Origin: Sarocladium kiliense
Taxonomy: Eukaryota; Ascomycota; Sordariomycetes; Hypocreales; Sarocladiaceae
Reading direction: 5' to 3'
DNA: 64,000 bases
NCBI GenBank assembly: GCA_030734395.1
Contig: JAUZTG010000044.1
Location: forward strand, 1 to 64,000
Below the pieces are notes generated by a model. It saw only the letters and a program-made list of their open reading frames with translations. It was not told the origin of the DNA and did not search any database. The position numbers and the translations under genes are program-made. Each line of letters starts with the position of its first letter. Within the stretch, counting starts at the first letter, position 1. This document shows, in pieces, positions 42,842 to 53,929 of the stretch.

Positions 42842-43984
42842 AGTGGTATACGTTGCGTGGTGTGAGTGGTATGGGTGGTGTTGATAGGCCCGGGTTCGGC
42901 TTGATCATGAGCTCACAAAGGTTTAGATACATTCAGCGAGAAGAGCAGCACAAGTCCTCCTTAATACGTTCTTAACATGGCCGTCATCTCACCTGGGCTC
43001 ACAGCGATGACGCTGCACTGCCGCCAGCATTGACAGCTGTGGAAAGTCAGGACCAATCTCGCCGGCCTGGCATTCAGCCCCTTCTCCACCGTCAGGCGTG
43101 GATAAGTCTCTCACCGGAGCCTTCTGCGCGTGGGAGAGATCAGCTCTGTCCTGGACGATGGTGACGGATTCAAAGTAAGATGTTTGACGACTTAAGGCGG
43201 AGGTGATCTCCGCCGTGATGGGCCTGTCTTCGGGCGTAGAACGGTCATCGCCCGCGGGTTCGCGCACGGGGATCAGCGCCTTTCAATTGAGTATGAAGGG
43301 TAGGATTTCTCAAAGCACCCTGATTTGACTGCCCACTCTTCATTTCATGTCCAAAATAAAAAGAAGGGACTTTGCTTCGCGTGGTTCTGACTTGGCCTCT
43401 CTGCCTTGATCGACCTCCACCTCGTCCAGGTACGTTTCGCACAATAACATGTGTTTGATCTTTGACAAGTCAGCACACCAAGTCTCGAAAGTAAATCCAA
43501 TGCTAAGATTAATTAATGACCCGCAGCCATTGGGGAAGTCGTCCCTAACCTAATCTCGATCATGCCCATCAGTGCTTCCTTCCATGGCCGCGCTCCCCCA
43601 GGCCGTCCACAACCATGGCTGGCTGGCGTTATACATTGGTTAACGCTCTGTGACCGGGGCATTACCACATCGTGACGACACGATCACAGTCTCATTGCAC
43701 GCTCTAGGGATACCCCAATTAGTATTATGACGGGTCGGTAAGCTCCCCATTCTATGGGTTGGACGGGGAGTGCCGGAGCAAGGGGTCCGCCGCGAGGGGA
43801 CCCAATAGGTGCTGATTGACAGGTGTCTATTACCGTTGACAAAAAATACATAAAGGAGCTTGTCAATGCTCATTTGGAGATACTCGAAGGATGATTTCTT
43901 GTATCAAAGCGGGCTGCCCCTGCGTACCTAGCTCAGCTCACTCCGTCGTAGCCCCACGAGTTTGCTTGAGAGAGGACCGTAATC
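42842..43984. promoter_or_regulatory. Divergent intergenic region between NmrA-like gene and catalase
   Basis: A 1.1-kb spacer between divergent starts at 42841 (-) and 43985 (+). It must hold both promoters. I found no clear repeated element. Short frames within it have no support. Confidence 0.4.
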
Positions 43985-46082
43985 ATGTCTTCCAATAGCA
44001 ACCAGATGGCTCCAAGCCAGCACCCTCTTCAGGCCACGGCTTCGGCCATCACCTCTGGCCTCACTGGGGAGAAGAGGGCGTCTCGCATGAGCCACATGCA
44101 GAGCGCGAACGAAGGTCCTGCCGACATCATCGCAAAGGTATCAGGCACTGTGTCTGGCGGCAAACGTGAAGACGATGGGGCATACTTTACCGACAACGAG
44201 GGCCACCCATTCCCCGATCCGTACGTGCACCTGTGTTGTCTCTTCTTCTGATGACGAAAATGACAGAAGGGGAAGCTGATTTCGATACAATGGCACGTAC
44301 AGCGCTCACAGCAAGACTGTGGCTGGACTCCCTCTGATCAGCGACACCTTTTTGCTGCAGTAAGCGTGGCCCCAATGCACTTAGAGCCCAGTCGACTTAT
44401 ACCTGACATGCTCCTAGGAAGCAGCAGACTTTCAACAGGTCCAAGAACCTTGAGCGTGAGTGTCGAATCGCAGACTCTTGACATGCATCTTTGAATAGAA
44501 GTGCCTCGATTGACTCTTACGCAGGCATGGTACACCCTTGTGGCTCAGGTGCATTTGGGTACTTTGAGTGCACCGACGACGTTGCTGAGCTCACGGTAAG
44601 TCTTCACCGCGAGCCGTCACCTCCAATCTGTCCATCGGGATCCTGATTCTTTTCAGAAAGCCGACTTCCTATCTTCGGTCGGCGAAAAGACCCCAGCCTT
44701 TGTGCGGTTCTCTACCGTCACCCTCGGCAGAGAATTCCCAGACGAGGCGCGCAACCCTCGAGGCTTCGCCATCAAGCTCTACACCACTGAGGGCAACTAT
44801 GACATTGTCGGCCTCAACTTCGTACGCCTCCAACCAGCACCTTCTCAGCACATCATCACAAACCACTGACTCTCTACAGCCCGTCTTCTTCTGTCGCGAC
44901 CCCATCCAAGGCCCCGACGTCATCCGCTCCCAAGCCCGCAACCCCTCCAACTTCCTCCTCGACCACGACGCCCTCTTCGACCTCCTCGCCAACACACCCG
45001 AGGCCAACCACGCCGGTCTCATGTTCTTCAGCGATCACGGCACACCTCAGGGCTGGCGTTTCAACCACGGGTACGGCTGCCACACCTTCAAGTGGGTGAA
45101 CAAGCAAGGCAAGTTCGTGTACATCAAGTATCACTTCGTCGCCAAGCATGGTCAGAAGCAGTTCACCGACCAGGAGGCTATGGCAATGTGTGGTGAGGAT
45201 CCGGATTATTCGAAGAGGGATCTGTGGGAGACAATTGAGAATGGGGAGGAGGTGGAGTGGACGGCTCACGTGCAGGTTATGGACCCGAATGAGGCGAATC
45301 CGGAGTCTTTGGGCTTCGATCCTTTTGATGTCACCAAAGTCTGGCCGAGGAAGCAGTTCCCAATGCGCCAGTTCGGAAGACTAGTGCTCAACAAGAACCC
45401 AGAGAACTTTCATCGGGACGTCGAGCAAGCCGCCTTCTCACCCGGCAGCATGGTTCCCGGCGTCGAAGACTCGCCCGACCCGCTGCTCCAGTTCAGGATG
45501 TTCTTTTATCGCGACGCGCAGTACCACCGCATCGGCGTCAACCTGCACCAAATCCCCGTCAACTGCCCTTTCATGGCCAAGTCTTATGCATCGCTCAATT
45601 TCGACGGACAGATGCGCGTTGACGCAAACCACGCGGGGAACAAGCAGTACGCGCCCAACAGCTTTGCGCACAAGTTCCGTCCCGACGCAGCGGAAGCGCC
45701 CTACGCCGTCAACGATAACATTGTCTCCCGGAAGAGCCACTACTGGCACGAGGGCAGGAAGAATGACTACGATCAAGCGAAGGAGCTGTGGTCGCGTGTC
45801 ATGTCCGAGACGGAGAAAAAGAATACGTGCTACAATACCGCAAAGGGGTTGAAGCGCGTCAAGTTTCCGGATATTCAGATGAAGTACCTTGCACAGATCT
45901 ACAACATTGGGGAGGATTACGCAAAGGGTATTTATGACGGGTTGGAAAAGCCGAAGTTTACCTTTGATGATGTGAAGACTACGGCTGAGGGAGCGCATTT
46001 GTGGTTCAAGGAGGAGAAGTTTAGACCCACGGCTGGGTCGAAGCTGGTTGGACAGGCGCCGTCGATGGACGTTTACAGTTGA
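43985..46082 (+). CDS. Catalase (haem, clade with short cytosolic/peroxisomal fungal catalases)
   Basis: Six exons (43985-44220, 44303-44359, 44418-44455, 44525-44595, 44657-44821, 44880-46082) with GT-AG introns of 58-82 nt encode 589 residues. The N-terminal 45 residues are extra. Core motifs: spliced RMVHPCGSGAFGYFE with the distal His, VRFSTVTLG, VGLNFPVFFCRDP with an Asn, GPDVIRSQARNP, SDHGTP, GYGCHTFKW, the proximal haem Tyr in RMFFYRDAQYHR, GVNLHQIPVNCPF and NFDGQM. It splits hydrogen peroxide. No SKL-type peroxisomal ending (it ends MDVYS) and no signal peptide, so a cytosolic location is likely. His-Pro-Cys after the distal His replaces the more common His-Ala-Lys. Confidence 0.95.
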
Positions 46083-47718
46083 GGTCTTGGTGAATACAAC
46101 TTCATTCCCTAGACGCATAGAGTTCGCATATAATCCGCCCCCTCCCCCTCCCCTTTTTACTTTGCTTGCGGAGGTACGTTTCAAAGCTCTCCCGTTCAAG
46201 AGGCTTCTTCAACTGGTGCGGTTCGAGGAACTTCGTGATCCCAGGCATGCAACTATGTGCGCCAGTCCTCCAAGATCTCCCTCGGAAGCTTGCAGTATTG
46301 CCTGCATTCCTGCACGAGACACAGGTTGGTATTCCGGTATTCTGCTTCCTTGCAAGTTACCCCACCCAGAGCTTTTGGCCTTCGGCGAGGGTGAGGTAAC
46401 TTTGAAGGCGTGCATCCAAGGTCTGGCACCGGGAGTCTAGCACTGTTCATTGCATGTTTGAACCTGTGGTTGTGAGCAATATCTCATCATCGTCATCACA
46501 AAAGCTTCTCCCGGAGATAGCTCCGGGCCCCTGCTGCATGCCCCCTTGGCAACAGAAGGAGAATGCTTAGAAGACCCGACAACTGCTCAATAAGGTCCCG
46601 TGATGGTATGACCGCCCGGAGGATTTCGCTGTTTGACGACAATATCGTGTCGGCTCATGCCATAGGGGAGCGCGATGAGAAGGATGACGTTAACCATAGG
46701 CGTCAAGAATCTACGGAGGCAAAGCCCGAGACTAAAGGGGCCGAACCTGCAAGTCGTGTATAGATAGCTGTTTTGCTCATACAAAACGCTTGAAGGCTCG
46801 TAGTCTTAGCACTGTCACTCTCGGCTGAGCTCGTGGTTGAAGTGGCTTTTCAGTGGAGCAAGTCGGTGTGCAATCCAAATCCTCCCCAAACCCGGGGTCC
46901 GCGGTTTCGTCCCACATACGGAACCTGCTCCCGGCGCCGGACAAGACCTTGGATCGCTCACTCTTGGTTACCTTCTTGCCTGACTCCAAGGTGGCACGAA
47001 GATAGGATGATAGTTGGGAACAAAGGGGAGGGATGCCCCCGGTTCTTTATGGCCGAAGATGATATGTTGGCGGAGTTGAGAAGTATGTGGGATGTTTGCA
47101 TCATCAGGCTATGTGACGTAATTGTTCTGGAGAACAGAAGCATTTCAGGTGGTCTCACGGTGCCAGTGTGGTCCGGGGCGGAGTGGGCTCCTGGGCCGGT
47201 GATACCTCCGTCAGTAAATAAAATAGCCCGCCCATTACGCCAGCATTATCTCACACACCACAACCTTAGTTGGTAACAACACGAAAGAGGTGGCTTCTTT
47301 GGCTACCAGGTACCCAACAGGCGCCTTGAAGGGGAAGTTGCTTTGCCATCGCAGCGCTGCACAGCACAGCGCAGCGCCTGGGGCCAAAGCTTCGTCATGC
47401 TTCGATCATTTTCCTCGCCTCCCCTCACTTCACCTAGCCTCGCCTTGCCTAGCCTTGCCTGGGATTGCTTCTTTGCCCCCTCCTTCAAGATATTACGACC
47501 CCTTAAGCCGTACTCTAAATTTCTTATCCTCTACCTCCAGCTGGCCACGAAGTTCGCACATCAAATCGGACAAGCCCAGTCTGCTGGCACTTTTGCGCGA
47601 CTGGCTGCAGAGGGATGACAAAAAAAAAAAAAACGCAAGGCATCACATTTCAGTCATTCAGTTTGGAATGTTGTGTGTAGACCAAGGTGTTGTATTCAAG
47701 GTTGTGCTGTGCACATGT
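46083..47718. other. Intergenic, nothing supported
   Basis: Between the 3' ends of catalase and con-10. Pyrimidine-rich runs occur at 46138-46160 and 47410-47465 (repeated CTCGCCTTGCCTAGC-like units). Frames at 46048-46440 and 46833-47276 show no family resemblance or codon signature I trust. Confidence 0.35.
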
Positions 47719-48053
47719 CTAAGACGACTGGCCTCCCTTACGTCCCGCTTCCTTAGCCTTCTCGCTACCAGGCTCGAAAGAACCACTCGAAGCCTGTCCG
47801 CCCTGAGATGCGATGTCGCGCTTATAAATGTTAGAAATTGATCAACGGCAGTTTTAGGAGTCTCGATATTACTGACCTGCTTATCAGCGTCCATACTGGC
47901 AAAGCCACCGGTGTGGCTTGCCTGTCCGCCCTTGGATGCGGCAGCCTGCACGTCCTCCTTGGGACTATCGAACCAGGATTAGACGCAAACGTCTCAGATG
48001 AGGGAAAAGTGTGCTTACCGATTGGCGAAGTTCCCGGGATTGTTGTCGGCCAT
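47719..48053 (-). CDS. con-10: Conidiation-specific protein 10 (con-10) homologue
   Basis: Three small exons (48019-48053, 47877-47964, 47719-47820) with introns of 54 and 56 nt give 74 residues: MADNNPGNFANR, PKEDVQAAASKGGQASHTGG, FASMDADKQ, RDIASQGGQASSGSF and KEAGRKGGQSS. The repeated KGGQ/GGQAS units are the hallmark of the CON-10/stress-induced (KGG) family, which also resembles bacterial GsiB. The protein is small, hydrophilic and expected to be disordered. In Neurospora the gene is switched on during conidiation and by light, and the family is linked to desiccation tolerance. It is missed by ORF scanning because each exon is short. Confidence 0.9.
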
Positions 48054-49509
48054 GATGACGAAGTGTTGATGCCGATGGAGTATGATTGTCTGAACACAAT
48101 TCTTGTTTAACAGATGATGAGGAATTTGGTAGACCACATAACAGCAATTCCTCTTCTTATACCTGAACCTTCCTACGGTCGTGAGCGTCAGTGGCTGTGT
48201 TCTGACCTCATTCATCAAAGAATCTGTCGTCACGCCTTTCGTCAACCACCGTTCCATATACGTCAGTGATGACGCGATCGGCAGCAGCCCTGTACTTGAA
48301 GCATGCTACCTGTGAACATACCAACTTTGGAAGCCCCATCGATTACACAAGCCAGTACGAGAACAATAGCTAGTGGTACCAGCCCTACTGTAACTCAAGG
48401 ATCAACAGCGCCTGGCGGGAGCATTGCGGACATATGCTCCGGCTTGAGGGTGGTCAAGGTTCCACCAACCCCAATAGCCGTTCTTTAACCAGCTTCCATG
48501 AGGCGTCTTGCTCGCGGTGCTAGTTGAGCACCTCCCTCGTACCCTTCGGCGGTAGCCTTGTCGCTAGCCACTCCCTGCTTGTTGCCGAGAGCATCATCAA
48601 CAGACGCGTTGAAGGTAACCCGCAGTTTCCCCCCCAATCCCCATGAGTTACGCGTTAGTCCTCTCCTGGTTCACTGCACTGATTGGGCGGCACAATTATG
48701 GCGGGCCACGTACATAACCTTCTGCGAGTCCCTTGATCTTCTCGACGAGGTTCGGGCCCGTGTGATGCTCGGACGGGTTCTCCCGTGTCGCGGCGGCATC
48801 CGCTCGCGGTGGCGGAGCATTATCATCGTTGCGCTGCGCTGCCGAGGAAACTCGGTCGGTGAGGGGCGCGGACAGTGTGAGGTTGAGGGAAGATGCGAGC
48901 AGTAATTCCTAAGCGCCGAAGCGGGACGGAGAACCTAGTAACACGTCAGCATGTTTCGATGATTCTGCTTGTGATCACCTCCAAAGCCTGCAGGGCTCGA
49001 AGCTCCGACCCCGCCACGCGCTAACGTCACCCCGCTGCAAGCTCCAGCCGCTGTCACCACACCTCCCATCTCTTCACCGAAAGGCGCCTTAGCTTACTTT
49101 GAGGAATCAGATCTTTACCCATGAACCTTCATAGCATGGCTTTGCAAGTGCTTCTTACACGTCAAATCCCGGTCACATACCCACATCGAGGCGAGTCGGG
49201 TTCGTTGTCCTTGTCCTTGTCGTTTGCCTTTGCCTTTGTCTTTGCCTTTGTCGTGGTCGCGTAAGTTGATGTCTAGGCAAGCCAGCTGCCTTTGGTCGAT
49301 TATCTGGGTGGCGCTACGTAATGTGAGAGTCTCGTATCCCAATCAATCAGATTCGATTCTATGACCAACTCTAGATACAGGACCTAGCGCGAGGAGAAGA
49401 AAGAGGAGCAAGATCAAGGTCCTCCTCGCGTTTTATGAATGTCGGATGTCGTTGTCTCCAGCGCTTGACTCGTGCCACAAAGGCATTTCTGGATTCAAGC
49501 CAGTTCTGA
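48054..49509. other. con-10 upstream region and unassigned sequence
   Basis: The first part is the con-10 promoter. A reverse frame at 49115-49342 ends in CDRDLTCKKHLQSHAMKVHG, loosely like a C2H2 finger, but it is short and contains a low-complexity KGKDKGKGK run, so I do not call a gene. Confidence 0.35.
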
Positions 49510-49730
49510 GCTAGGTCCTTCTTAACCTAAAGTCACTGTTGGATCAATGATCAAAGCTACTTCGAGTAAAGTCTGCCGTGAATTAAAGCTACTTTTGGAT
49601 TAATCTGTTTTTAGATTAAAAGCACTTCGAGGCTGAAGCCACTTCTGGATCAAAGCCGCTTTTAGATGTAAGTCCTTTGGATGGAATGACACTTGTAGAT
49701 ATAAAGCCGACTTCCGATCAAGCCAAGCCT
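49510..49730. repeat. Degenerate tandem array of about 20-25-bp units
   Basis: Units share the pattern ATYAAAGCYACTTY with variable spacers, e.g. at about 49553, 49584, 49616, 49636, 49656 and 49698. The units are diverged from each other, indicating an old array. Confidence 0.6.
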
Positions 49731-49936
49731 CACGACTTCTCTACTATACAGTTATGTGCAATGTAAGCTTCCTCTACAATGTCTTTGTGTTTGTTTTTTT
49801 GAAAGTGGAGGGGTACTTTGAATTACTTCAGCATGTCAGGCGCCCCACAATAAACCTATTGTAAAAAGCGCTCAAACATCCATTAATGGCTCTTTGATCC
49901 AAGTACCTTTTATACTCTAAAGTATCGATGAAATAG

Positions 49937-50205
49937 GCTTGTCGATGGTAGCGTGCTGCGACCCTTCCGTGCCTACGGTAGCTGTGATCCGGTTGGTGGG
50001 TGATGATGTGTCTGGGCCAGCTGCGGCTGTCGCCTTGGTAGAGCAGTGATTGGTTGCTCGACCGCGGGGACGCCTCTGCGCAGAAGGGTTGCACGAGCCC
50101 CTTGGGGTGTGAAGACTTCCCACGTAAAGCCATTTGGGAATGCGTGAGGGCCGGGCGTGGCAGCTGGCATCGCCGCCGGCAGAAGCTGAGCGGAGCGTGG
50201 ATTGT
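49937..50205 (-). mobile_element. LINE family A, 5'-end fragment (gag N-terminus)
   Basis: About 270 bp matches 19440-19705 of LINE copy 3. Sense (minus) translation starts MPAATPGPHAFPNGFTWEVF and includes EQPITALPRRQPQLAQT. It contains the element's 5' UTR edge and start of gag but nothing downstream. LINE insertions normally keep the 3' end, so the remainder was lost by deletion or rearrangement. Confidence 0.8.
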
Positions 50206-51243
50206 ACGGTTGCTAATATCGCGAGTAGTATCCGGGTTTGTGCATACTACGGCAAAGGTCAATAGAGGATCTTAATAGCGGCATAATGTTACTAACGGCA
50301 CACAAGTGTCCGACCCTTGCGGATGGATAGTTCTGACTCCATGACCAATTGAGGCTTCATGGCGTCGTACGTCAAGGTGATTCTATGGTGATCCCCCAGC
50401 CTCTCTACGGTTCCTTTATCAGCCTTACTTGATAAGTAGTTGCCTCTGATCAATCTCATCATCAGTCTGCCGAACCGAACGAATCCCACAACTTTATGAT
50501 ATCCCCTCCTAGGTAGCAAGCATCTACATCGCAGATTGATTTGGCCTTTTAAGCAGCGAATTGCACCAAATCCAGCACAGGACCTCGCATCTGACAGCTC
50601 ATGCACGACGTTCTTTCTATCAAGGGATGATCCTTGTGAATGCTCCGCTCGGGCCAGGACTTCTTCAAAGAGGGTGCTTCTTGAGCTATTTTTTAAGCGA
50701 ACATAAATTGATGCCCTCGAGACGTCAATTGCATTTGCCAGATAACGGGTGGCCCAATTCCACGATAAGGATTGCTGCTTAGACCGACGCAGTAGGTTCT
50801 TGTGATGTTTAGAATGATGCAACAGCTTAGACGTACAGCCAGGAGCAAAGCAATGAGCACAAAGAAGCAGACATTTTGGTCCTTCCTTGGCGTCCTTACC
50901 TCTCTTATCCTTTTCCTCGGCCAGTCCTGTTTTTCTCCATTCTCAGCGTGTCTGTGTAATCTTGACATGAAGACTGCATAGCTAGTGCATAGTCAAACAG
51001 CTTTACTTCACATCCTCCTTCTTCCTTGAACTTGGTCCCCGCATCCTTCACTGTAACATCATGTACCGAAAACTATAAAAGTGTGTCCCGCAAGGTTGAG
51101 AACGAAGTTAAGTGGGAGAAAAGCATCAGGCACACTTTGACATAGAGCAGCCAGGTCGATTCTCAGCAAAGATCAGTCACGGAGCAGCGAATTATATTAT
51201 CAGGCTTATATAAGGAACATATGCAGGTCATAGAAATAGGTAG
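50206..51243. other. Unassigned stretch downstream of PSD gene
   Basis: A reverse frame at 50292-50822 (176 codons, basic, starts MHHSKHHKN) has no recognised motif. It may be retroelement-derived, next to the LINE fragment. Confidence 0.3.
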
Positions 51244-52528
51244 CTATATGCACGCACCGCCGAGGCTCATTCCAACCTCCACAGACACTTGAATCCGTTG
51301 TAGACTTAGTTCAAGCAAATCCTGATCGAATTTGATCCGGCCTGGCTGAAAGGCTACAATGATAGATGACCCTCCAAACTGGAAGTGCCCAATTTCATCT
51401 CCTTTTTTGATCTCCGCGCCGGAATTCTTCCATCGCTCATGGATTCTACTAGAGGTTAGGCAGGTGGTTTTCCGTCTGTGATTGAGGGCTGGGAATTGGA
51501 ATGGTTGGTGGAAGTGGGTAATGAAAGTCTTACTGAACGGTTCCAACATTTGTTGCGCCAATAGCAACGAAGAGAACTTGCCCAAACTCCTCTGAGTTTA
51601 TAAGAATATACTCTCTCCTGTTTTGACTTAAGATGTCCACATCGCTCTGGAGAGCGATCGGGTCAACTTGATAGTAGCTGCCTGGTACGCTCCTAAAAAG
51701 CTGAATTTTGCCCATCACTGGAGAGTGATATCGGTGGTAGTCTTGTGGAGAAAGACGGAAGCTAGCTGCTGCACCGCCATCAAACGTCTGTCCGATCTGA
51801 GTGTCCATTGATAAAGTGGAAATACTGAATTCTTTCCCTTTGATCCAAAGAGACTTCGCTGCAGACAAAGTCTCGTATACGACTACTCGAGAGTCCGCTA
51901 CCACGACTGCCGTGGAGCCATTCTCCGGTTCGTGGATTGGGCGTGAGCCAGGTGCGTGGGCTCGTGTGAAAAAGTCCTCAAAGGTACTGTACTCTTCTAT
52001 GTTTGAAGGGGTGAAGTCCTGCATGTCGATATCATAGGCCTTCACAAAACCTTCAATTTGCTTTTTCGATGCATTTGTCCCCTCGTCCCTCCCTATGAGA
52101 ACACGTTAATACTCGTATCACTCTGGAGTTGTGCATGGCAGGAGACTGAAGACTTGCCGCTAGCGACGGATTTGTTATGGAGGTAAAGTCGCATCGCATG
52201 TGTTTTATCTATCCATTCCGTGAGGGGATTGAATAGTACAATCAGTTTGATCTTCTTCCACAGCGGTTCCCGCTCTCGCTCTAGCTTCCCAGTCTTCTCA
52301 TTCCCAACGCTCGTCCGTTAATACAGACGTCTCCACATCCGAGCAGTTGTAGACGATGACTTACCTTTCGATTCAACGACGGATACCCGAATTCGCGGTT
52401 TTCAGCCTAGAAAGATGATCAGTCCTGTTCCGAGTGGTTCTCTAGCAGTGCGGCTATCATACCAAACGAGCCCATGACATGAAATAGTCGGCAATTGCGT
52501 GGAGTGCGATAAGGAGCAGAATCCACAT
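51244..52528 (-). CDS. Phosphatidylserine decarboxylase
   Basis: Five exons (52463-52528, 52365-52406, 52158-52293, 51534-52092, 51244-51448) give 335 residues. Intron 3 (52093-52157) is of the rare GC-AG type (GCAAGT donor); the others are GT-AG, 56-85 nt. The N-terminus is a membrane anchor (MWILLLIALHAIADYF). Then come FGYPSLNRKTGKLE, LFNPLTEWIDKTHAMRLYL, EYSTFEDFFTRAHAPGSRPI, DYHRYHSPVMGKI with the catalytic His, VGTV, and the self-cleavage site FGGSSIIVAFQPG, which makes the pyruvoyl cofactor at Ser. It ends VEVGMSLG. It converts phosphatidylserine to phosphatidylethanolamine. No C2 domain or mitochondrial presequence, so it belongs to the short fungal paralogue group rather than Psd1/Psd2. 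All catalytic residues present. Confidence 0.92.
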
Positions 52529-52931
52529 TATAGGCGAAAGATCGGTCACGATAGCAGATACGGAATATGAAGGGAGGTGTCGTCAAAAGCAGCAATCAAA
52601 TTGATGGGAGAGGAGATCTTGGCATCCTGGCTGGACGAATTCTGCAAAAGGAGCGTCGACGCTGACAGTTAAAAGTAGGACCAGCACACTAAGTTCTTGC
52701 GTCAGTATATCACCGCATTGCAGCAGTAATGGAGGATGACGAGCTTCCTACGTAATTGTGCCCAGGCGCTTGATTCTGGAGCTAGAGGACATGGCTCCGG
52801 AGTTGAAGCTCCGAGAACCACGTATAAAAGCCATGCCGCTTCACACCAAACTCTATCCAACTGGCAAAGTGACTGGCTACCTATGCCGATTCATAATAAT
52901 TTACTCGCAGCTCCGAAACAGATAACGAACA
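52529..52931. promoter_or_regulatory. Divergent promoter of PSD and HVA1-family genes
   Basis: A 403-bp spacer separating starts at 52528 (-) and 52932 (+). It must serve both. No repeated element noticed. Confidence 0.5.
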
Positions 52932-53228
52932 ATGCCTCAATCCGTTCGAGACAAGGACGGGCAGCCAATTAAGGAAGGGAACCATGTTTGGACCCCGTTC
53001 CGAGGTGGGAGGCATAAAGGTGAAGTGGAAGAACTTATTACGACCGCAGAAGAGGCAGAGGAGGCAGGCGTGAAAAATCCCCCCAAGGTTCGAGAATGCA
53101 TAATGATTTACTGTCCGTGACAAAAGTCGCCATGGATTGGTAGTGACACATTCGTACAGGTTCGATTCACTGATCAGAATGGGAAGAAGGTCGCCCACAA
53201 TCCGGAGACGTTGCAACACGCAAAATGA
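52932..53228 (+). CDS. HVA1-family (DUF2945) small protein
   Basis: Exons 52932-53087 and 53160-53228 with a 72-nt intron (donor after CCCAAG, acceptor TACAG) encode 74 residues. Exon 1: QSVRDKDGQPIKEGNHVW, RGGRHKGEVEELITTAEEAE and VKNPPK. Exon 2: VRFTDQNGKKVAHNPETLQH. This covers the whole HVA1/DUF2945 Tudor-like fold in its usual length. The family name comes from a hypervirulence-associated Cryptococcus protein; the molecular role is not established. The frame is intact and it is divergently paired with the PSD gene. Confidence 0.88.
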
Positions 53229-53264
53229 TTATGGTTCTGTCTGTAATTGAACTGTTAATTCCTC

Positions 53265-53610
53265 TCTATCAGTGTCGTGGACCCCCCAAGCGGCGGGCAG
53301 TTCTGAACCTACCTATGACAACCATCATTTGTCCTCTTATGTCTATCGTCAAGACCGTGTTGACCTTACCCTGTGATCACGTGTGCCGCGACGTGGGCGA
53401 CATCCTTTGAGGAACTTTAATGGGTGGTCATAACTAGAGGCAGTCCCGTGACTTACACCAAGTACCACCGGCGCGAACTTGTGGCTCTCGCCAATTGGTA
53501 ATGGCAAAACGCCCTCTTCTTTCACTTTGGGTGCATATCAAAGGAGATTCTCAGCATAGAAGCCAGCCCTAAATCGCTCGATCAGTCCATGTGCTTAACC
53601 AGTTTCTCAT
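53265..53610 (-). pseudogene. Duplicated fragment of the NmrA-like gene (exons 2-3)
   Basis: About 340 bp aligns with 42025-42350, including intron 2 and parts of introns 1 and 3 (shared blocks TGACAACCATCATTTGTCCT, ACACCAAGT-CCACCGG and CTCGATCAGTCC). Because introns are included, it arose by DNA duplication, not by retroposition. Several changes create stops. It lies 37 bp after the HVA1 gene. Confidence 0.85.
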
Positions 53611-53656
53611 CCCCGCGTCGAGCTCTTGAGGAGGTTGGCAAACTGTTTCAGAGTCT

Positions 53657-53929
53657 TCAAGTCGCGAGGTCTCCTGCCTGGCTGGGCAGCTTCGAATCTT
53701 CCAAAAGGTCAGGCCACGGTGCCACACCAGGATGGGTAGAAACATACTCTCTCCAGAGCTGCATTTGCACCTCGTACTGCTCCGTCGTGTTAGGCTGTAT
53801 TTTCCGGTGAACTGTTGAATCGTCAATCGTCTCATCATAATCATCATATCCATTCCTCTCTGCATATCTCATCCGATCCGATGCAGACCTTTTTCTGCTC
53901 GACTTTGGAGGAGGCGTCTGGTCCGACAT
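53657..53929 (-). pseudogene. Possible DUF3435/FluG-type tyrosine recombinase N-terminal fragment
   Basis: From the ATG at 53929 the frame reads MSDQTPPPKSSRKRS, DYDETIDDSTVHRKI, QPNTTEQYEVQMQLWREYV and STHPGVAP. This resembles the N-terminal core-binding segment of fungal DUF3435/FluG-domain proteins, to which Starship captain recombinases belong. The catalytic R...RxxY part is absent and the frame stops at 53657. A relic is likely and the assignment is tentative. Confidence 0.4.

Noticed and set aside
45438..46199. 253-residue reverse ORF
   Set aside because: Antisense of the catalase last exon; no domain.
46833..47276. 147-residue forward ORF after catalase
   Set aside because: No resemblance, no splice context, low-complexity start; treated as chance frame.
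49115..49342. C2H2-like ending in a 75-residue reverse ORF
   Set aside because: Cys spacing is not canonical and the rest is Lys/Gly low complexity.
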